Positions 35,943 to 42,676 of a stretch of DNA of 42,676 bases are shown here, one piece after another. The stretch's first letter is position 1. The number at the start of each line of letters is the position of its first letter. The DNA lies in contig PBSM01000313.1 of assembly GCA_002726245.1 (NCBI GenBank), positions 1 through 42,676 on the forward strand, written 5' to 3'. The DNA comes from Planctomycetaceae bacterium (lineage in GTDB: Bacteria > Planctomycetota > Planctomycetia > Pirellulales > Pirellulaceae). The notes beneath the pieces are model-generated. The model was not told where the DNA came from and made no database searches. It saw only the letters and a list, made by a program, of their open reading frames with translations. A program made the translations under genes and the position numbers.

Positions 35943-36404
35943 TTAATTCATCAGGCGTGCAGATGATTGTCGGTTCGTAACCGCGTTTCGACAGACCCGT
36001 TCGATCTGCGATCGCATGGTCGCATTGGCGATATGCCGACAGTTCCATGTTACCAGATACTCGATCCCGTTCGTAACGGCGATTGCAATATGCGCAGCGT
36101 CTTCCGCTGCCTTTTCGGGGATTGCGCCGGATTCGATCAATTGTTGCGCCAGCTTCGCTGCTTCTTCGGTGGCGTCGAGAAGCGATACGGATTCGAGTGC
36201 AGCCAGACGGTCACGAGCGGCATCGGCATCACCGGCGCTGGCTTCGTTGATGACGAGTTCTGACGCCACCAATTCAAATCGGTCCGCAGCGTCACGCCAC
36301 CACTCGCGGGTAACTTGCTGATATCCGGCGATTACGACGTCACGGGAAGGCCACGCAGTCAGATAGCTGACTACCGTAGTTTCGATATATGCCTTCGGAT
36401 TCAT
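35943..36404 (-). CDS. PIN-domain ribonuclease, type II toxin
   Basis: 153-residue PIN-domain protein. The opening KAYIETTVVSYLTAWPSRD, the ELVINEASAGDADAARDRLA block, and the ending EDAAHIAIAVTNGIEYLVTW with NCRHIAN fit the PIN-like family that cleaves RNA using clustered acidic residues. Typical PIN first Asp is replaced by Glu8 in this subfamily (YIETT). Pairs with the small gene at 35736. Chromosomal TA module or stand-alone regulator; no mobile-element signs. Confidence 0.85.
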   Translation of the reverse strand: MNPKAYIETTVVSYLTAWPSRDVVIAGYQQVTREWWRDAADRFELVASELVINEASAGDADAARDRLAALESVSLLDATEEAAKLAQQLIESGAIPEKAAEDAAHIAIAVTNGIEYLVTWNCRHIANATMRSQIERVCRNAVTNRQSSARLMN

Positions 36405-36459
36405 TTCACATTACCCGCCAGCCCTATTGGAACAAGCAATCCATCGAGTTGCAAACAGA

Positions 36460-37614
36460 TCATTCCAGATCCGCCAAGCTCTTGAAGGCCAAGGGCCAAG
36501 GCGGACGAAGAAAGCCGAGCGCGCGGACGTCGGCGAGCCAGAAGCCAAATGGCGAGCGGCGACTGAGTGTGCTCCCGCCGAGGATTCGGCACAAACGAGT
36601 TAAGACGTTCTCGGCGAGTTCTGCGATCGCGGTCTTTCCTTGAAGAACCTCCAGTCGAGGATCGTCGTGCGTTTCGACGGCACGAACCATTCCTTCAAGC
36701 GCTTGCTGGATCAACCAATGCTCCATCTGAGCCCGCGTCCATTCGGTACGCTCGAAGGCGCCGAGATCCTTGGCAGACAATGCTCGCTTTGCTGTTGCAA
36801 CCGCCTCGTCCACGATGCCGACAATAACGCTTGTGAACAGGCAACCGATGAAGCCTCCGGCATTCTTCGCGACATCAAGCAGACTGCCAAACCAAGCCAT
36901 TCGCGTTGCCGGAAAGTTCTCGAACGCCAACCCGTGGCTCTGGGTCGCGATCATGCCGTGGCCATCCCACTCGGCGATCAGACGAATGCCCCCCTGCTGA
37001 GACCCCCGCTCCTGAGACACAGCTCCGTCCCAAGGCACGTCCCGCATATCGACATAGAACCACTCGGGTTGATCTTCATCTTTCGGTACGGCGGTCGTCA
37101 CCATGAAGGACATCATGCCCGACCCGCTCCCGAAGTGCTTTTGCCCGGTGATTGAATACGAGGTGGGAGAGTCGCCGAGAGTCGCCGTCGTGTTGCTGCG
37201 GGTGATGTCACCATGACTGCCGGGTTCTGAAGTGATCGTTCCCCACCAGTTGCCGTCTTTGACCGACTGATAGATCTCGCGACATTGTTCTTGCCACAGC
37301 GTGTCGGCTTCGAGTTCCTGCGGAGCCGTTAACCAGTACGAAAGCACGGCGGGGTGCATGGACGACACGAGAGCAACCGAAGAGTCACTGCGAGCGAGGA
37401 CGCGAAGCACTTTGCACAAAGGTCGTACTGTTTGTTGAACCGATTCCCACAACCCTCCCTCGCTCGTCGGAAGGCCAACCAGTAACAATCCAGCATCGCG
37501 CAGCCGATCGAAGTCCACTTGATCGAGATGCTGCCGTGGCTGCCGTTCGTTGCGATTGGCCACGAAGTCTCCGGCGATGGCGGAGACGTTGGCTTGTAGT
37601 GTCGGGTAGTCCAT
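36460..37614 (-). CDS. Acyl-CoA dehydrogenase family flavoprotein
   Basis: 384 residues, the usual size. Acyl-CoA dehydrogenase landmarks: an N-terminal helical domain (LDQVDFDRLRDAGLLLVGLP, TSEGG), the beta-domain WWGTITSEPGSHGDITRSNT and TATLGDSPTSYSITGQKHFG, and a C-terminal helical bundle with LQGKTAIAELAENVLTRLCR and ILGGSTLSRRSPFGFWLADV. These bind FAD and substrate. Substrate class cannot be read; the divergent middle suggests an unusual substrate or a monooxygenase/desulfurisation-type relative. Stands alone, same orientation as neighbours. Confidence 0.88.
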   Translation of the reverse strand: MDYPTLQANVSAIAGDFVANRNERQPRQHLDQVDFDRLRDAGLLLVGLPTSEGGLWESVQQTVRPLCKVLRVLARSDSSVALVSSMHPAVLSYWLTAPQELEADTLWQEQCREIYQSVKDGNWWGTITSEPGSHGDITRSNTTATLGDSPTSYSITGQKHFGSGSGMMSFMVTTAVPKDEDQPEWFYVDMRDVPWDGAVSQERGSQQGGIRLIAEWDGHGMIATQSHGLAFENFPATRMAWFGSLLDVAKNAGGFIGCLFTSVIVGIVDEAVATAKRALSAKDLGAFERTEWTRAQMEHWLIQQALEGMVRAVETHDDPRLEVLQGKTAIAELAENVLTRLCRILGGSTLSRRSPFGFWLADVRALGFLRPPWPLAFKSLADLE

Positions 37615-37689
37615 GAGTTCACACTCCAGTAGGGCGCGACTTGGCGGCGGGACAAGACGAGGTTTCAGGTAACGCTCGGCGAGCGATAC

Positions 37690-39081
37690 CTACACCAGAT
37701 ACGGCCCTTTGCGAGACAACTCGTACAACTCTTTCCAACGCTCGCTGCCATCGTCCGGCAAGAGTCGCGAATCGACTCCGTGCTCGAAATAAGGCAGGCC
37801 CGGTTTCCGGAACGGGTTCAGGACGAAGTTCACTCCGCCGCCGTTATTGAAGTACATCTTGCGACCATCCGGCCAAGTCGTCTCGACCATGCGTCGTGGA
37901 TCGGGGCGTGACTTCGGTTTATCAACGCGGAGCTTCTCGATCGCGTGCCGATCCAGTTCGAATCCGAGCCCCGGGCGATCAGGGACTTTCGCGAATCCTT
38001 CTTCAATCTTGATAGGCTCGGTTAGCAGTGTGTGTTGGTAAAGCTGATGACAGTTCACAGCGGGCCACGTCGCGTGGCTGAGCACACCTCCGAATTGCAA
38101 TGACCAGGCGGCGGTGATGCCCGTTCCAACAAGCTGTAACCAAAACGGCTTGTCGGCCAGCGCGGCAACCGTTCCGGCTCGCATGAGTTCCGTTGCACCG
38201 CGACCGACGACGAAACCGTCACAGACATCTTCTTTGATCGCCACGAAAGGATCTGGATTACCGTAGTGCATTCCGACTTTGCCGCGGCACTGTTCGCGGA
38301 TCGCTTTGTTACCGGGGATGTCGCCTTGCGGGATCGGCGTTTCCCAGATATCGATCTGCGGGTGTTTCTCAAGTTCTATCAGGATCGGAATGCCGCGCTC
38401 GGCATCAAGCAGCGTGTCGTTGAAATCGATGGCGAGATGGAACGATTCGGGAACGACCTTTGCTGCAGCTTCGATTTGCGCCCACACATCGAACCACGGC
38501 CGCCCTTTCGTCTTGTAAGCCCGATAGCCCTGCTTGTGCGCCTCCGCGCATTCCAACGCCATGTCTTCGACGGTGGTATCGATGTTCCACCACGCGAGCG
38601 GTGTCGTGTCGTGCATTTTGGAAGCGAGCAATGCGTGAATCGGCACGCCTGCAGTCCGAGACACGGCGTCGAACAGCGCGATTTGCAAACCGGCTCCGAG
38701 TTCATCATCCCACATGATCTCCACGGCGTTCTTGCCGAGCGCTCGCCGGAGATCATCGTCATCGGTCACACCCCAGGTGTAATAGAGAAGCGTCTCGCCG
38801 AAACCACGCTGACCTGAAGCCAACTCGACTTCGATCACTTCGGTCCACTGCCAGTGTGGCAGCTCGCGGGCCATGTTCCGGCCTGGAACTTCCCGATAGG
38901 GAACTTGGACCGTTGTGCGGTCGATTCTCACGACGCGAAACCACTTGGCCGACGTACTCGTAGTTGCGGCCAGCGATTGTTCCGTCCACGAGGATGGCAG
39001 GCTCATGCCGATGCCGCCCAACAAACCCGCTCTGAGCAAGTCGCGACGCGACAATCGGTTCAAGGTAGAATAAGAGGTCAT
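37690..39081 (-). CDS. Enolase-superfamily (mandelate racemase/muconate lactonising) exported protein
   Basis: 463 residues with a twin-arginine signal (LSRRDLLRAGLLGGIGMSLP). Enolase-superfamily landmarks: GAGLQIALFDAVSRTAGVPI, HALLASKMHD, the catalytic-Lys motif YRAYKTKGRPWFDV (KTK), metal-binding HLAIDFNDTLLDAERG (Asp), IDIWETPIPQGD (Glu), and the barrel end MHYGNPDPFVAIKEDVCDGF. A C-terminal extension (ETTWPDGRKMYFNNGGGV and beyond) follows the barrel. Such exported members are common in planctomycetes; the reaction is probably abstraction of a proton next to a carboxylate, but the substrate is unknown. The frame begins at an ATG at 39081. Confidence 0.9.
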   Translation of the reverse strand: MTSYSTLNRLSRRDLLRAGLLGGIGMSLPSSWTEQSLAATTSTSAKWFRVVRIDRTTVQVPYREVPGRNMARELPHWQWTEVIEVELASGQRGFGETLLYYTWGVTDDDDLRRALGKNAVEIMWDDELGAGLQIALFDAVSRTAGVPIHALLASKMHDTTPLAWWNIDTTVEDMALECAEAHKQGYRAYKTKGRPWFDVWAQIEAAAKVVPESFHLAIDFNDTLLDAERGIPILIELEKHPQIDIWETPIPQGDIPGNKAIREQCRGKVGMHYGNPDPFVAIKEDVCDGFVVGRGATELMRAGTVAALADKPFWLQLVGTGITAAWSLQFGGVLSHATWPAVNCHQLYQHTLLTEPIKIEEGFAKVPDRPGLGFELDRHAIEKLRVDKPKSRPDPRRMVETTWPDGRKMYFNNGGGVNFVLNPFRKPGLPYFEHGVDSRLLPDDGSERWKELYELSRKGPYLV

Positions 39082-39111
39082 CGTGTCTCTCCCAGGTTGT
39101 GATTCTTTGAT

Positions 39112-39224
39112 TTGGAGTGCGATGACTTGTCATCGCTTTCTTACTCAACCGACTTGCACGGCGAAATCGATGGTCTTCTGCAATCCACGGAAAGAGAAAG
39201 CGGCGACCAGTCGCCGCACTCCAA
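39112..39224. repeat. Inverted pair of GGAGTGCG-palindrome-CGCTTTCT elements
   Basis: Two 30-base elements in inverted orientation, 39112-39141 and 39195-39224, match at 25 of 30 positions. Each contains its own perfect 8-bp-stem palindrome: GCGATGACTTGTCATCGC (39119-39136) and GCGGCGACCAGTCGCCGC (39200-39217). Four of the five differences are paired so that each palindrome keeps its stem. It lies upstream of both the enolase-superfamily gene and ltaE. Confidence 0.8.
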
Positions 39225-39315
39225 CAAACTCACCGACACTCTGGCACGTGTATGTTTCAGGCTGCTTCACATTCTAAACAGTTTCCGTTGGGCGGTGGGG
39301 CGATCGCGGTACGTT

Positions 39316-39332
39316 TATAATTTGCCTATAAT
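39316..39332 (+). promoter_or_regulatory. Candidate -10 elements upstream of ltaE
   Basis: Two exact TATAAT hexamers, 39316-39321 and 39327-39332, lie about 70-80 bases before the ltaE ATG in an otherwise GC-rich stretch. A convincing -35 element was not seen at standard spacing. The rest of 39225-39398 holds nothing recognisable. Confidence 0.4.
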
Positions 39333-39398
39333 GAGGGATTCATTTTCGCCTCAGCACACTCCGAGCAGGCCCGTTTATTCGCCAGAGAGAGAAGTAGC

Positions 39399-40481
39399 AT
39401 GGCCCCACGAGTTGATTTGCGCAGCGACACCGTCACGCGACCAAGCCCAGCAATGCGACAAGCCATTGCGAACACGCCTGTTGGCGACGACGTGATGGGT
39501 GACGACCCAACGGTCGAGAAGCTCCAAGCGTTCACGGCGGAAGTGCTTGGTAAGGAAGCCGCCATCTTCATGCCGTCCGGATCGATGACGAATCAGATCG
39601 CCGTGCGGACTCACTGCAATCCTGGAGACGAGTTCATCTGCGAGGGCGGTTGTCACATCTACAACTACGAGCAAGGTGCGTTTGCTCAATTGAGCGGCCT
39701 CGTTGCTCGGACCGTTGACGGCCAAGACAACGTCTTGCAAGTGGATCAGTTGCGAGGACTGATCCGTGCCGAGAACGAGCATCTGGTGCGAACTCGATTG
39801 GTATGTTTGGAGAATACGCACAATCGAGGCGGTGGCAAGGTCTTGCCCTACGGTACCGTTGCCGAAATCTGCCAGTGGGCGCACGACAATGGTCTGCGAA
39901 CGCATCTAGACGGCGCTCGTCTGTTCAATGCTGTTGCCGCAACGGGTATCACCGCAGCTAATTGGGCTCAGCACTTTGACACTGTCAGCGTTTGTTTCAG
40001 CAAGGGTCTGGGTGCGCCCGTGGGTTCCGCTCTGGCTGGGCCGAAAGATCTGATTAAGGAAGCGCGACGCCACCGGAAATGTTTTGGTGGTGCCATGCGT
40101 CAGGTCGGGATTATCGCTGCGGGCGCGCTCTACGCGATGGAAAACAACCGCGAGCGGTTGACCGACGATCACGCGAACGCGCAGATTCTCGCCGATGCAA
40201 TTCGCGCGACCGACGGCATTACTCTTAGTCCCGACGAAGTCGGTACGAACATTGTTTTCTTTGAGGTCGATCCGGCGATTGGTACCGCCGCTGACTTCGT
40301 GGCCGCGCTCCAGAACGAAGACGTGTCGGTGCTTGCCATCACACCAACACGAGTTCGCGCCGTCACCCATCTCGACGTGAACGAGGATCAAGTGCGTCGC
40401 GCTGCCGAGGTGATACCGCAAGTCGCCGAGCGCTTGGCCGCTGGCGAGAGGCCCATAGCACACGACGTCGTGGCTTATTGA
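39399..40481 (+). CDS. ltaE: Low-specificity L-threonine aldolase
   Basis: PLP enzyme that cleaves L-threonine or allo-threonine to glycine and acetaldehyde. 360 residues, normal for the family. Landmarks: VDLRSDTVTRPSPAMRQA at the N-terminus, MGDDPTVEKLQ, FMPSGSMTNQIAVRTHC, LENTHNRGGGKVLP, HLDGARLFNA with the PLP-nitrogen Asp171, and CFSKGLGAPVGSALAGP with PLP-Lys202, then ARRHRKCFGGAMRQVG. ATG 39399 follows a GAGAGAGAAG stretch that can serve as ribosome site. A hairpin-type repeat after the stop separates it from the convergent MFS gene. Confidence 0.95.
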   Translation: MAPRVDLRSDTVTRPSPAMRQAIANTPVGDDVMGDDPTVEKLQAFTAEVLGKEAAIFMPSGSMTNQIAVRTHCNPGDEFICEGGCHIYNYEQGAFAQLSGLVARTVDGQDNVLQVDQLRGLIRAENEHLVRTRLVCLENTHNRGGGKVLPYGTVAEICQWAHDNGLRTHLDGARLFNAVAATGITAANWAQHFDTVSVCFSKGLGAPVGSALAGPKDLIKEARRHRKCFGGAMRQVGIIAAGALYAMENNRERLTDDHANAQILADAIRATDGITLSPDEVGTNIVFFEVDPAIGTAADFVAALQNEDVSVLAITPTRVRAVTHLDVNEDQVRRAAEVIPQVAERLAAGERPIAHDVVAY

Positions 40482-40485
40482 GGCC

Positions 40486-40544
40486 TTGGAGTTCCTGCTT
40501 TAGCCGGCCTGCTGAACAAGTGCCGCCTAAAGGCGGGACTCCAA
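40486..40544. repeat. Inverted repeat between ltaE and MFS gene, containing MFS stop codon
   Basis: Arms 40486-40508 and 40522-40544 (23 bases, about 19 matching) around a 13-base loop; reads TTGGAGTTCCTGCTTTAGCC on the left. It starts 4 bases after the ltaE stop and covers the last codons and TAG stop (40527-40529) of the MFS gene on the other strand. A dispersed planctomycete type and probably a bidirectional terminator. Confidence 0.75.
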
Positions 40545-41777
40545 CGCGGGACTCGCTTCCGTGGCACGCTTTCGATCGGCCCGGTCTTGCCAGACGGGAA
40601 TGCTGACGAATGTGTAAACGATCCCCGTCGCGACGTTGATCAAAGCGACCGTAACGAAGAGCGCGTTGTAGCCGAAGCGGAAGGCGATCTCACCAAGGAT
40701 CTGCGAACCGGCGATGGTTCCAAGATCCATCGCGATCATCGAAAGCGCGGATCCAACGCCTCGTACTTCATCCGGGAAAGGCTCAAGTAACAGCGCCGTA
40801 CAAGTGTGGTACATCAACGAGTGACCGGTGCCGCATAGCAGTGCGGGAATCACGATTCGTGAGGCATGTTCAGCATCGACGAGCAAGAAGCTCAGCATGC
40901 CCACACCCATCACGACGGAGCCGGCGAGCAACATCTTACGGCGGCCAAAGCGTTCGGGCGTGCGGCGAAGAATGAGTCGTAGCGTCAAACCCCAAGTCGC
41001 GTAACTCATAAAGAACAAGCTGGCCAGAGAGAACCCTTTCCCGTCTAAGCCGACATCGTCGATGTACTTCGTGAGAAAGACCAACGGGATCGTCATGCAG
41101 AGGCCGAACGTCGCTTGAACGAAGAAGATCGTTCCGGGCCAATACTTCCGAGCAGTTTGCACGAATTCGCTGAGCCCCGTCGAACGGCGACGAGCTTCCG
41201 ACTCCGGTTTCTTCAGGAACAGCAAGAGAAGAATTGGCAGAACCAACAAACAAGCTGAAACCACGAAGATCGTTTCAAACTCGCCGCGAGTCCGCTCCGC
41301 GCTAAGCGTTAGCTCGGCCCATAACGGCCCGAACACGATCCCGATAAAACCGGCGACCCCTAGCATGCCGATCGCTTCGGCTCGTCGTTCGGGCGGAGCC
41401 AGATGCGAAACGTAAGTAATACTGCTGGAGAATACGAAGGCTCCGCCAACAACGATCAGTGCGCGACAGACATACACGCCGAGCCCCAGATCGTACAGCA
41501 AGAGATTCGATAGTGAACCGGCGATAAAGATCGCGTAACCGAGTAACCAAACTGTTTTGGCTCCCCAGCGATCGATCCATTGGCCAATCCAGGGACGCAG
41601 CACCAGCCCGGCGATCGATGCCGTGCCAGTGATCCAGCCCGCCGTATCGACGCGGCCGCCAAGAAAACCGACCCATCGCGCGTAATGAGCCATCAGCGCG
41701 GTGTTTGCTAACACAAAGCCGATCTGGCTGATGAACGCAAAGGCGAAGTATCGGTTGTACAAGGGGTGAGACGACAC
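40527..41777 (-). CDS. Major facilitator superfamily transporter
   Basis: 416 residues with about 12 predicted transmembrane helices, a single-polypeptide secondary transporter. The first helix is YFAFAFISQIGFVLANTALM, then the characteristic loop 2-3 region ITGTASIAGLVLRPWIGQWI with DRWGAKTV (the MFS GxxxDRxGRR-like motif). The second half has PERFGRRKMLLAGSVVMGVG, the repeat of that motif. No substrate signature was recognised; the C-terminus is short and partly encoded by a repeat arm (LESRL). GTG start at 41777. Confidence 0.88.
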   Translation of the reverse strand: MSSHPLYNRYFAFAFISQIGFVLANTALMAHYARWVGFLGGRVDTAGWITGTASIAGLVLRPWIGQWIDRWGAKTVWLLGYAIFIAGSLSNLLLYDLGLGVYVCRALIVVGGAFVFSSSITYVSHLAPPERRAEAIGMLGVAGFIGIVFGPLWAELTLSAERTRGEFETIFVVSACLLVLPILLLLFLKKPESEARRRSTGLSEFVQTARKYWPGTIFFVQATFGLCMTIPLVFLTKYIDDVGLDGKGFSLASLFFMSYATWGLTLRLILRRTPERFGRRKMLLAGSVVMGVGMLSFLLVDAEHASRIVIPALLCGTGHSLMYHTCTALLLEPFPDEVRGVGSALSMIAMDLGTIAGSQILGEIAFRFGYNALFVTVALINVATGIVYTFVSIPVWQDRADRKRATEASPALESRL

Positions 41778-42106
41778 GGGAGACTCGATGTGTCAGGTGG
41801 GGAATTCAGCATTCTCGCAACAGGCGAACCCGAGCGGAAGGCCCGCCTTTGCGATTGTTGCTTGATCCGGGCTGTTGTTGTGACAGCTCCGACGCTTTAT
41901 GGGTTCACAGTAGCCAGCACACGGAGAGGCCATCGTGCATCTTGTGCATATTAGGCAAATCAAAAGACCTGGAAGAAGGACCTGACTCCTTGATCCCATT
42001 ACCCCGAAGGCGGTAGGCTAGTAGGCGGCTTAACAAACGGTATGTTTCAGATCCAAGGCACTTGGGGTGTTGCCAACGCTTTGCGGCAACGACAAGAAGA
42101 TCACTG
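41778..42106. other. Divergent intergenic region, no gene seen
   Basis: 329 bases between the MFS start and the STAS gene. Contains a GGACCTGACTCCTT segment near 41976 that resembles a dispersed planctomycete repeat, and no convincing coding frame or promoter. Confidence 0.4.
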
Positions 42107-42466
42107 ATGGCCGATTACAAGAGATTCAATGTTGATGTGACTGAGGGCGTGACTGTGATCCGCCCAGTCGATAAAGAGCTTTCCGACCTCGTGTTGCAAG
42201 ACGAGTTGCATGAGGAGTTGATGAGGTTCCTTGTCGATGAAAAGCCGCAGAAGCTCGTGATCAACTTCGGAACCGTCGAGTATTGCACGACGGGGATCAT
42301 CAACAGCTTGCTCAGCGTGAAGAAGCGTGTCATCGCCGCGGACGGCAGATTCAAGATGTGTTGCCTTACGCAGCATGTACACGACGCGTTCCGAGCCTTG
42401 AATCTTGAAGGCACAGTGTTCGAGGTTTTCCCGACGGAAGCGGATGCGTTCGCCTCGTTTGGGTAG
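42107..42466 (+). CDS. STAS-domain protein (anti-sigma factor antagonist-like)
   Basis: 119 residues, essentially one STAS domain. These act by binding anti-sigma kinases or membrane partners, and a Ser/Thr at the helix start can be phosphorylated to switch binding. The SpoIIAA motif around its phosphoserine (MDSSGLG) corresponds here to YCTTGIINSLL (59-69), so Thr61 takes the serine's place and the preceding Asp is Cys60. Beta strands FNVDVTEGVTVIRPVDK and KLVINFGTVE and the end FEVFPTEADAFASF fit the fold. The ATG 42107 was chosen over one at 42062 because the extra 15 residues have no STAS character. No anti-sigma or kinase gene is adjacent. Confidence 0.82.
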   Translation: MADYKRFNVDVTEGVTVIRPVDKELSDLVLQDELHEELMRFLVDEKPQKLVINFGTVEYCTTGIINSLLSVKKRVIAADGRFKMCCLTQHVHDAFRALNLEGTVFEVFPTEADAFASFG

Positions 42467-42552
42467 TTCGCGATATACCGCTCGCGGATGGCGTTGACGC
42501 TTTTGTACGACGGCCTTGGAAGGCTTGTCCTTACCCCTATCTAATGCCTCCT

Positions 42553-42676
42553 CCGACCCTGCGTCGGTGGGGCAACGACTGGATTGCTTCAACGAAACAA
42601 CTAGAAAGCCGCTCCCCGCCGACCCTGTGTCGGTGGAAGCAGTGACGAGTCATGAGGTCCACCGACGCAGGGTCGG
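42553..42676. repeat. CCGACCCTGCGTCGGTGG repeat, three copies
   Basis: Copies at 42553-42570 and 42619-42636 (one T for C) face the same way, and an inverted copy occupies 42659-42676, the window's last base. Each has an internal dyad (CCGAC...GTCGG), and copies two and three can pair over 18 bases with a 22-base loop. It continues past the window edge, so total size is unknown. Confidence 0.8.

Noticed and set aside
42553..42676. Possible CRISPR array
   Set aside because: Repeats are palindromic, unevenly spaced, one is inverted, and no cas gene is present.

Overview
This window is bacterial chromosomal DNA from a member of the Planctomycetes. The evidence is the gene content. It has three DUF1501 proteins, one protein with PSCyt1, DUF1549 and DUF1553 domains, a PmoA-family protein, twin-arginine-exported planctomycete hydrolases, a MAP-like small Pup protein with an unusual ligase, and a characteristic set of dispersed intergenic dyad repeats. 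No rRNA, tRNA or CRISPR array was recognised.

Layout. 1-1582: a decayed DDE transposase, then a 175-bp-period tandem duplication that carries a second, diverged copy of the 3' end of gyrB. 1581-6978: the replication block, transcribed leftward as dnaA, dnaN, dciA (DUF721), gyrB, with a 319-bp gap after dnaA that is a plausible origin or promoter region. 7085-10261: a cysteine desulfurase and three small hypothetical genes. 10270-22235: exported planctomycete proteins (three DUF1501, one PSCyt1/DUF1549/DUF1553, one PmoA family), a frameshifted secreted beta-propeller-like protein, a membrane protein carrying a FlgG-like domain, and bioD. 22397-29738: a complete leftward oligopeptide/dipeptide ABC transporter operon (oppA-B-C-D-F order) with unusually enlarged permeases. 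30204-32203: a two-gene rightward operon of a Pup-like protein ending in Gly-Gly-Glu and a PafA-family ligase interrupted by a membrane-spanning insertion. 32212-42466: a multi-spanning membrane protein, a thioredoxin-like protein, a neutral-ceramidase-like hydrolase, a PIN toxin with its partner, an acyl-CoA dehydrogenase, an enolase-superfamily protein, threonine aldolase, an MFS transporter and a STAS-domain protein. The window ends in a short dispersed repeat.

How parts work together. The replication block pairs a stripped-down DnaA (no domain I, several ATPase residues replaced) with DciA, the helicase-loading factor. The opp operon would import peptides. The Pup/PafA pair would attach a small protein tag to lysines of target proteins, and the ligase's membrane insertion predicts that this happens at a membrane. 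No proteasome subunit, Mpa/ARC ATPase or separate Dop is present in the window.

The most notable items are the membrane-inserted pupylation cassette, the degenerate DnaA, the extra gyrB 3' end, the FlgG-like membrane protein, and the habit of long inverted repeats lying on or just after stop codons, several of which supply the stop codon itself.
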